From positions 21,674,001-21,738,000 of the forward strand of contig BSBN01000039.1 in the NCBI GenBank assembly GCA_027924645.1: a stretch of 64,000 bases of DNA. The letters run 5' to 3'. This document shows, piece after piece, positions 56,546 to 64,000 of this stretch (position 1 is its first letter; the number at the start of each line of letters is the position of its first letter). The translations under genes were made by a program, and so were the position numbers. Source of the DNA: Cunninghamia lanceolata (taxonomy: Eukaryota > Streptophyta > Pinopsida > Cupressales > Cupressaceae). Below the pieces are notes generated by a model that was not told the DNA's origin, did no database searches, and saw nothing but the letters and a program-made list of their open reading frames with translations.

Positions 56546-56892
56546 GTAATTGAAGAACAAAGTAACCATGCATCTAATTGAGTTGAATGCAAATGATCAA
56601 GGGTGTGTGTGCAATGAAACAAAAAATGCATGGTATACTATCACATCCCCAATTCTAACTCTTACAAATCAAAGAATGATACAAACTGAAACAACAAATT
56701 CATAATATAAGAGTGAGTGTAATTGAAGAACATACTAACCATGCATTTAATTGAGTTGATTGCAAAAGATCAAGGGTGTGTGTGCAATGAAACAGAAAAT
56801 ACATTTTATTCTATCACATCCCCAATTCTAACTCTTAAAAATCAAAGAATGATACAAACTAAAACAACAAATTCAGACATCTAAGATTGAGA
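56546..56892 (+). repeat. About 173-bp tandem repeat, array 2
   Basis: Units start at 56546 and 56719, with a further start at 56893 (periods 173 and 174). Same unit as array 1, including the preceding GGAGTCTTAAGTTA segment, so a larger block containing the array was duplicated. Confidence 0.9.
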
Positions 56893-57134
56893 GTAATTGG
56901 ATAGTAATATTTGGAGCCATTTTCTGATACAACATCATGATTTTTAAGAATAACTCGAAACAACCAACTGATACAACATTATGATACTCATATATAACTT
57001 CAACCAGCATTATGATACTCATATATAACTTAAAACAACATTATGATTCTGCAAGTTGCATATTTATATTGACAATATTGGAACATTATCATACACTCCA
57101 TGGTTGAGGGTGCCATGCACCTGTCTTTTGGCTG

Positions 57135-57510
57135 AATGTATGTATGTATGTATGATTGGTTTCCACACATACATACATACATCATAGTAAAATAATGTAT
57201 GTATGTTAAATATGAATGCCATATGTATGGGTACCTGCATGACCTACATACATACATACATATGAACTGCCATATGTATATATGTATGTATAGTATAATA
57301 TACACACATACATACATATTATGGTTCATATGTATGTATGTATCCATAATATGTATGTATGTGTGTATACTATACATACATACATACATATGGCAGTTCA
57401 TACAAATGTATGTATGTGTATATGAACTCCCATATGTATGTATGTATAGTAGACACACATGCATACATACATACATATTAAATTATGTATGTATGTGTGT
57501 ATGTGTGTGT
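57135..57510. repeat. (GTAT)n/(ATAC)n tract with alternating strands
   Basis: Runs of TGTATGTATGTA alternate with ACATACATACAT, separated by short unique bridges such as GAACTGCCATATG. Neighbouring blocks can pair with each other into several alternative hairpins. No coding signal. Confidence 0.92.
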
Positions 57511-57984
57511 ATACGATACATACATAATATTATAATGTTTATTAATATATTAATTTATTAAATATTATATTAATATGTTATTAATAATATTAAAATGTTA
57601 TGTCAATTAAAGAACTAAAATGATTATGAAATTGACCATAAAAATCATATATATACATATGAACTATTCACAAGAATTCAACCATTCCAGCTGAGGCGAT
57701 TCTTCTATGGACAGGGCTGAGAGAATGATGGGAGGCAGGAATTGTTGAGCGAGGGGTTCACGGTAGCGGTGAAAATAGTCGGCAAAACTATAGGTGCATG
57801 AAACCCTTAACAATCGAGCTGTTAAAACCCTTCAATGGTATGTATATGTATACACACAGTCGGCCAACGGATAGGTACATGAAACCCTTAATAAAAAATG
57901 CAGTATGGAAAAAGTGTTTAATATCTTTGAATACTGCCACTATACATATACACAAATGAAAAGAAAGGGCTATATTATGGCTGA

Positions 57985-58165
57985 CTGTGTGTATATGTGT
58001 CTAAACACAAATATATATGCATATATATATTTGTGTATACACACATATACACACAATCGGCCATATATATGCATATATATATTTGTATACTCACATATAC
58101 ACACAGTCGGCCATATATATGCATATATATATATATATTTGTATACTCACATATACACATAGTCA
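57985..58165 (+). repeat. About 57-bp tandem repeat with TATATGCATATA core
   Basis: Three units, each with TATATATGCATATATATATTT, ACTCACATATACACA and (A/G)TCGGCCA in this order. Composed of alternating purine/pyrimidine steps. Confidence 0.88.
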
Positions 58166-58220
58166 TCCAAAATATAGGTGCAATATTGCTACAAAATAAC
58201 ATTTGTTCGCCATTTCTCTC

Positions 58221-58300
<80 letters not shown>
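58221..58300. repeat. (TG)n(TA)n compound microsatellite
   Basis: TG run (58221-58237) followed by an uninterrupted TA run to 58300. Confidence 0.98.
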
Positions 58301-58303
<3 letters not shown>

Positions 58304-58616
58304 GCGGCCATGATAAAGCTGCAATAAAGCTTCATAAAACGAGCATATCATTACTTGTACATTGAAGCTATTTACACAAAAAAAGATTACATGAAAATAT
58401 GAAAAAAATCTTGCAATGCATAGTTATTGCCTGTGTGAGGTTGGAACACAACCTCACCTGCGTAACCAGAAGCTAAATGGCTTCTTTGTGCCAAATGTGG
58501 TGTTGATAAACACAGAAAGTTTGAGAAATGTATCACTAGTATTCTCCCATGGCATCACCACCGTTGGCGTCCATCTGAACCAGGACAGGTCCTCAATGCA
58601 ACCACTCCAAATGTAA

Positions 58617-59020
58617 ATTGTTCTCATGAATGGAGTATTTGTGAAGCTAAAGCAAGACTAAGCGAATGGTGTGCATGCCGAGGTGGTAGGCATTAAGACC
58701 ATCAGCGGTAGGATGTTGGGCAGTTAATGTGCATTAACTGGTAGTAAAATATGCCAGTACTGGTGTGACGCCAACCCACGAAGGGACCCTACAGATGTCC
58801 AATATCGGTCGATGACACATTTTTGCAATTTTTTGGTAGTTTTTGAAAAATGCACCGTAAACATTGATAAATGTGTTTAAAAAATGCTAGGAAAAAAATG
58901 GGGGGTGCCAGCTCGACTGTCAAGGGACATGGCAAAAAAAAATCTGACTCGGATGCTGTTGATGTGGACCCCTCGCTCAACATCGCCCTACCCACCATCA
59001 GTCCCTCTCCCTTACAAAAT
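58617..59020 (+). repeat. Dispersed repeat, longest copy
   Basis: Segments matching 55170-55420 (GAAGCTAAA, CAAGACTAAGCGAATGGTG, TGTCCAATATCGGT) and 53240-53340 (TTTTTTGGTGGTTTTT, AAAAAATGCTAGGAAAAAAA), plus the inverted 54190-54330. Nature unknown; no transposase or RT seen. Confidence 0.8.
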
Positions 59021-59704
59021 GCAAGGACACCCAACAGTAAGGAGAAATCATGAAACCACATGAGAAACTTCCCTAGGTCCACCCACTAATCAAATTAGCA
59101 TCGGAATCACCACCATGCTAAGGAAGAAAGATTTTAAAATATGTGATCCCACCATGACCATGCATAGGGCTCAAGACAAACAATTTGAATAATACCTCGT
59201 AGTATCACATTTGCACAACACCTATTGAGGGAACATGGAAACACCATTAAATTGTGAAGTGGCCACTAACTGCTAGCCAAGTTGACGATAAGAGTTAAGC
59301 ATTTGAATATAACCTAGAATTGTGATACAAGTCATGGTAGGTGGAAGTGAATAGTGTCTTGTGGGGTAGCTAAACATTTCAAACTTCATTTGAATACAAT
59401 TCATTCATGTGGAAGCTATTGGTGCTTACCTAGGGTAAGGGTTTTAAGTCGAGTCTGCAAGCATATATTTTTATTCCCTCAAACTCTTAATGCCTTAGGT
59501 TTTTTCCCCTCGGCCTCCTGCATTGTATTTTCTATTTTGTCGTTGACCTCCTATAGCGGGTTCCCGGTCATTTAAGTTGTAACTTAAGCCTTTTAGCTCG
59601 TTGAATGACCGGCCCCTTTGCATTGCATTACTACTTTCTCCCATCGCGCTAAAAGAGAAAAGAAAGAAAAAATGCTAAGTCAAAAATCCCTTTATGCGGC
59701 GATG

Positions 59705-60480
59705 AGATCTGTTGTATGTATTGTTGTATGTATGTGTCTTTGTATGTGCAAATGCATATGTACAATGCCGGACCCGAAAAGAATTTTCAATCGGCTTCAA
59801 ATAGTGAAAAAATCAGTTGTATGCTCTTTGTATGCATATCGGGCTTGTATGTGATATTCGGGTGCATTTCTGGAGGTAAAAAAGTGGATGTACATTGAAG
59901 ATTCCATCGCAGATTTCTAGTATATTCCGCGTTTGTATGTAAAATGATTGCATGTATATTGTTGTTGTTGTATATTTGATTTACAACGGGCAAGATACAA
60001 CGTGGATTTCAAAAGGATTCAAATCGGGTTAAAATGGTGGTTGGGCCCGCAGGTACATATAAGGGCGATTGTATCTCATATACAAGTCACAGGTACATAC
60101 AAAGGCCGATATACAAAGGTAAAACATACAAGGAGGAGCGGTCAAGGTCAATGGTCTTCAAAAGCATGGTGGGGCCCGCACAATTGTATGTTCACGGGTT
60201 GTATGTTGCGTATTGTATGTGTGATATACAACGAAAGATGCAAAGGTGAAGATACAATGCCGGATTTGAAAATTGTTTCTATCTACCTCATAAGTGTGTT
60301 GGAATCCACATTGTATGAATAGTGCATTTGTACATGTAGTATACAAAGTGGTATATAAGGAATGAAGATACAAGCCAGACTTGAATGCGATTTCAATTTG
60401 TTTCATAAAGATTTGGGATCTGCGCTTGTATGTGGCGATTGTATGTATATACAATTGCACATACAAATGGCATAAAGGCG
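59705..60480. repeat. Field of TTGTATGT / ACATACAA words
   Basis: About 30 TTGTATGT-like or ACATACAA-like words in under 800 bases, in both orientations. A longer degenerate phrase recurs: GATACAATGCCGGATTTGAAA (about 60250), with relatives at about 59757, 59990 and 60368; also GGTGGGGCCCGCA at 60168 and GGTTGGGCCCGCA at 60040. Less AT-rich than its surroundings. No ORF recognised. Confidence 0.8.
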
Positions 60481-60499
60481 AAAATGGCAAAATGGAAGA

Positions 60500-61895
60500 G
60501 GGAAAAATCAGCGATGGAAAAAGGGCACCTACATGGCGCGATCTCATTGGTCAACGACTTTTTAGTGCGGTTTGAAGCCATTGATCTTGGCATGAGGAAA
60601 TCGACGGCCCTGTTTCAAAATTTCAGCGAAGGAGAAATTTCTGTGTGTTCGCGGTTGCATTTCAAGTGGGAAGAAACTTTAAAAAAACACGTGAACCATT
60701 GTTGCATCTTGAGGCTGCGAGTAGGTTGGCCATTAATGGCAAAATTGTAGAGGCATGGTCGATGATTGACAGGGCACCTACTAATCTTTAGTGGAAAATC
60801 TTCAAGCAGCGGCACATCTCCTGATTTCACCTGCTTCTTTCCTCTTTGTCTCTTGGCTGCATTGAATGTTTTAGGCACCATTCTCATGGTGCGCTGTATC
60901 TGGCAGAATTTTGAGTTGACCATTGTACTTGATTGCTGAGTACACATTCTTGCTGTATAAGCGAACTGTGTTACTCATTTTTTGTTGTTGAAGACTCGGC
61001 AAAATTTTGGAGTAATAAGATACAGTTTTGCTAGTGGCTCTGTTTGGTGCCTTGTGAGTTTATGAATCATATGTTGTATGTTTTATGCATAAGTTTACTG
61101 GTTTCATGTTGTTTTCATATGAGAAATACTTTGTTGCATGTGCTTGGTTATTTGTCTCCAAGTTGTGGGCATCTTTTCTTTTGAATCGAAATAGCTAAGG
61201 GTTATTTGGGATTCAAGAACATGGATTTTCTGTGTTGAATGTTTAATCTCTTGTCTTTGTTCAAGGAACAAATTAAATATTTTAGGTTAACCATTGGGAA
61301 AGGTATGCTGCAACAGGGATATCATTAAATATGAATGACTAAATACTCAGTCTTGGGAAGTATCTGTAAGGCAGGTGCTAAAATTTCTCCCCTTGAAACT
61401 CAGTTATTGATTCAAGTTTATGGTAATCATTCACATGTGTATGTCTATTGACTCCGAGCCCTGAGATAGGCACCAGTCTGGTCTTGTATTGAGGTTACAA
61501 CCCAAAGTCCTAGTCTTGCATCCAAATACAAAATACAAATTCAAACTTCAAATATAAACCTTTGGGACATTAGAAGTAGTTTTAGGACCAAAATCCTCTA
61601 TCTCACAACTGAGCATAGGCCCAAAGCTAGCCCCTTTGCACTTATTTCACAGTTTTGGTCTGCATAAGAGATGATCTATCTACTTTGTGTCAACATCCTA
61701 CTAAGTTCACAGGCATATTTTATGGATGTTGAATAGGGAATACCCCCTTGGTTCTGCAGAGCCTAAAGAAGGAGAGGAGATATTTATAGGGCCTATCTCC
61801 TGTACTGTTGGCCCCTGGCCTGAGAATCCTGTTGATCAATGATGGCTACCTTGTAGGGATAATTGGGAAGCATCCAGTTTGGGAAAAATCCAACA
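60500..61895. other. Presumed 5' LTR of G3 and adjoining unique sequence; no gene seen
   Basis: Sequence up to AATCCAACA (61887-61895) directly precedes a primer-binding-like segment, so it should be the LTR of G3; its left end cannot be placed without the 3' LTR. A minus-strand frame of 110 codons (60947-60615, Lys/Arg-rich) has no recognisable domain. Confidence 0.4.
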
Positions 61896-61896
61896 G

Positions 61897-61918
61897 ATTT
61901 GGTGACTCTACTGAGGAG
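61897..61918 (+). promoter_or_regulatory. Primer-binding-site-like segment of G3
   Basis: TTTGGTGACTCTACTGAGGA resembles the TTTGGCGACTCTGCTGGGGA-type site that I recall from plant gypsy elements, with only C/T and G/A differences. From memory of the site, not an alignment. Confidence 0.45.
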
Positions 61919-62001
61919 AACCCTGGTTTAAAAAAAAAACTAATTCCTAGTTGTAGGTGGTGACTCCGAACAAATCTCCCAACCGGTAAAGTGAAATTTG
62001 T

Positions 62002-64000
62002 ATGCAAGGGGGAAGATCCCTGCATAATCCTTTGCTTGAAGAATTACCCAAAAAAAGGATTTATAGGAGAAAAGGGACCATTCAAGCTGGTCAAGAAGGT
62101 TCTCTTAGCCCTAGAAACAATGATAATACCTAAGATAATCCAGGATCTTCAGAGCAGTAGGCACCTTATTTTTCAAACACAGAGGCTGAAATTCAAGATG
62201 TATATGAAAGACAACAAGGTGATAGATTGAGAATGAGATCAGAGGTGTTTCAGGAACGTCCTTTCTTAGATCCTTCTGACAGATTTGATGAAGCTGAGTC
62301 CCCAAGGGATGATGATGATGATCAAAATGGAATAGGACCATCCTCTTCTATGCCTAAAGATGAAGAATTAGTTGAAGAAATCAAGAACCTAAGGGCTGAA
62401 TTAGAATATTTGTAGGCTTTAAGGATTAGAGATGATATGAGATCAAAGGTGCAAGCTCTGAAAATTGCTCAACATGATTCAGTTCCCACCCTTGATAATG
62501 CAAATGTGCTGAGAAACCAGCAAAGAAATGAACTTCAGAATCAACAGAATGATCAGAGACAAAATATAAACAATGTTAGGATACCATTGAACAATGTGAG
62601 AAATTAGAATGCTAATAGGAATGCAAATGTCAATCAGTTTGGTAGACAGCCTATGCAGTTGGATAGATTCAGGCAGCTAGTTTTTAATGGTATTCCTGGT
62701 TACCCTAATCCCATTGATAAACATGTAAGGCCTCAAATACCAAAGTTTTCAGGAAACAATGCTATGTCAGGGGAAGATCATTTGAAAGCCTTTCAGAATG
62801 TTATGGACAACTTTGAGGTTGAGCATGAAGATGTTTTTATGAAATTGTTTATGCAGTCCTTAGTTGATGAAGCTAGAGAGTGGTATAAAGGTCTTCCTGA
62901 CCAGAGCATCTCATCATGGGATGACTTTAGAAGGATTTTTAAAGAACAATATGGTGATAAGACTGATCCAAGCTTTTTTATAAATGAATTCATTGGTATT
63001 ACTAAGGGGTCAAATGAGCAGGTTGCAGATTTTAATGCTAGGTTCACTAGAGTATTGAACAAATTAGCACTTCACATGAGGCCTAATGAACCAATGTGCA
63101 TGGTACTATACATAAATGCTTTTGATGCTAAAACAATTTATGGGTTAAGAGACAAGGGTCCTACTAGCCTTAGGGATGCTTTTAGACTTGCAACCAACAT
63201 TGAAAATAATAGGAAAGCATCTGGTAAGACAAATAGAAGGGATGATGTAAAGATTCTGCAAAATATGAATGATAAGTCTTAAAGTAATCAAGGTAATGCA
63301 TCTACTTCTGAAGAGAAATTGGATAAATTGACAACTATTGTTAAGGACCTAAGTTATAGACTTGCTAAAAATGAAAAGGGGATAGGTCCGGAAAGGCAGG
63401 TTTACCAAAGACAAGAGAAGAGACCATCATTGCATGATATGCCATATAACACTAATTGGCATAATGGTAAACCTATTCTCCCAAATAGCAACACTAATCA
63501 AAGAGCTCAAAATATTAAGGAGACTCCTGATCCCTTGAAGAAGGCTGTTAACATTGTTGATGACACCCCATGGTGCATAATCTGTCAGATGCCTCACTCA
63601 CAATCGCAATGTATGATTGCTCAATCTTTGTATAATAATGTTGTTGCCTGTGATGCATGCAATGAGCCACATTAGATGGAGGGTGATAGTGTCAATATGT
63701 TGTTCACAAATAGGGAGTATTCTTCTTATGATGCTAATGAAAGCACGAATCATGTGACTCAGGTCTGCCAGCAGATTTCCTATGATGAGGATGATGAAGA
63801 TAACTATGCTTATGCTCAGGACTCGCGCATCTTTCTACATAACTTGAGAAGGCCTTCTGATGAAGAGATTAGAGCTCTCACAGCTGCATCAGTGTCTCAG
63901 GTCAAGAGCAACTATAACCTTAGAGGTAAGGCTCAAGTAGGTGATCCACGTCAACCAAAGGACACCTTTGTGAACCAACCAATGCATAATCATAAAGGGG
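62002..64000 (+). pseudogene. G3 gag, plus strand, with six in-frame stops, cut by the window end
   Basis: From ATG 62002 one frame runs to the window end with no frameshift. It is broken at 62131 (TAA), 62158 (TAG), 62413 (TAG), 62605 (TAG), 63280 (TAA) and 63673 (TAG). The capsid (Retrotrans_gag) domain spans about 62730-63220: FMKLFMQSLVDEAREWYKGL, SWDDFRRIFKEQYGD, NEQVADFNARFTRVLNKL. A cysteine-rich segment follows (CIICQMPHSQSQC, about 63570-63610; C-x2-C-x3-H-x4-C, one residue short of the standard knuckle). The C-terminal YNLRGK segment is where a gag-protease junction usually begins. All six stops could come from Gln codons by C to T change. Confidence 0.9.

Noticed and set aside
57030..58365. 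Cys/Met/Tyr- and His-rich ORFs on both strands
   Set aside because: Products of GTAT/ATAC and TATATGCATA repeats; no codon bias, start context or homology.
1..64000. Integrated plant pararetrovirus
   Set aside because: All RT regions have LTRs, PBS sites and integrases of Ty3/gypsy or Ty1/copia type; no movement-protein or coat-protein region was seen.
1..64000. tRNA, rRNA or other structural RNA genes
   Set aside because: I saw no cloverleaf, B-box pair or rRNA-like stretch; a covariance-model search would be needed to exclude small RNAs.

Overview
The window looks like nuclear DNA of a large-genome land plant, most likely a gymnosperm (inference). It is AT-rich, mostly nested LTR retrotransposons of the plant Ty3/gypsy and Ty1/copia types. 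It carries one recognisable intron-containing host gene, a plant DUF3537 membrane protein. I see no bacterial operons, rRNA, tRNA or CRISPR array.

Layout, left to right. 1-9058: a plus-strand gypsy-type element (called G0). It has an unusual long acidic/coiled-coil ORF instead of visible gag-pol, and that ORF is split by a 4,001-bp solo LTR (copy A, minus strand, TSD GGTCT). 9059-23766: a minus-strand chromodomain gypsy element (G1) with decayed gag, protease, RT, RNase H, integrase and chromodomain. G0 appears to sit in its 3' LTR. Its 5' LTR is split by a 6,935-bp unit (copy B, TSD AGTAC) from the same LTR family as A, but carrying two long overlapping ORFs. 23767-25483: remnants of an older minus-strand gypsy element (G2).

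25484-42518: a decayed, internally deleted copia element (+). Into it were inserted a 10,546-bp minus-strand Tat/Athila-like gypsy element (T1, 25577-36122, TSD CCTAT, near-identical 354/355-bp LTRs, an extra ORF after pol) and a non-autonomous hAT transposon (37215-41692, TSD GTTTCATC). The hAT contains a truncated third member (copy C) of the A/B LTR family.

43757-46669: five exons of the DUF3537 gene, plus strand, with canonical splice sites and an intact frame; the first coding exon is not found. 46670-59100: AT-rich sequence, foldbacks, 52-bp and about 173-bp tandem repeats and many microsatellites. 59705-60480: a field of TTGTATGT/ACATACAA words. 61896-64000: the primer-binding region and decayed gag of another plus-strand gypsy element (G3), running off the window.

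Most interesting: (1) an LTR family with long GCGC-word arrays and a conserved palindrome, one copy of which holds a long ORF pair inside a single LTR-bounded unit; (2) a similar accessory-protein layout (globular part, KRKR-type basic stretch, disordered linker, coiled coil) in copy B and downstream of pol in T1; (3) in-frame stops that are overwhelmingly TAG, as expected if methylated CAG/CTG sites decayed by deamination.
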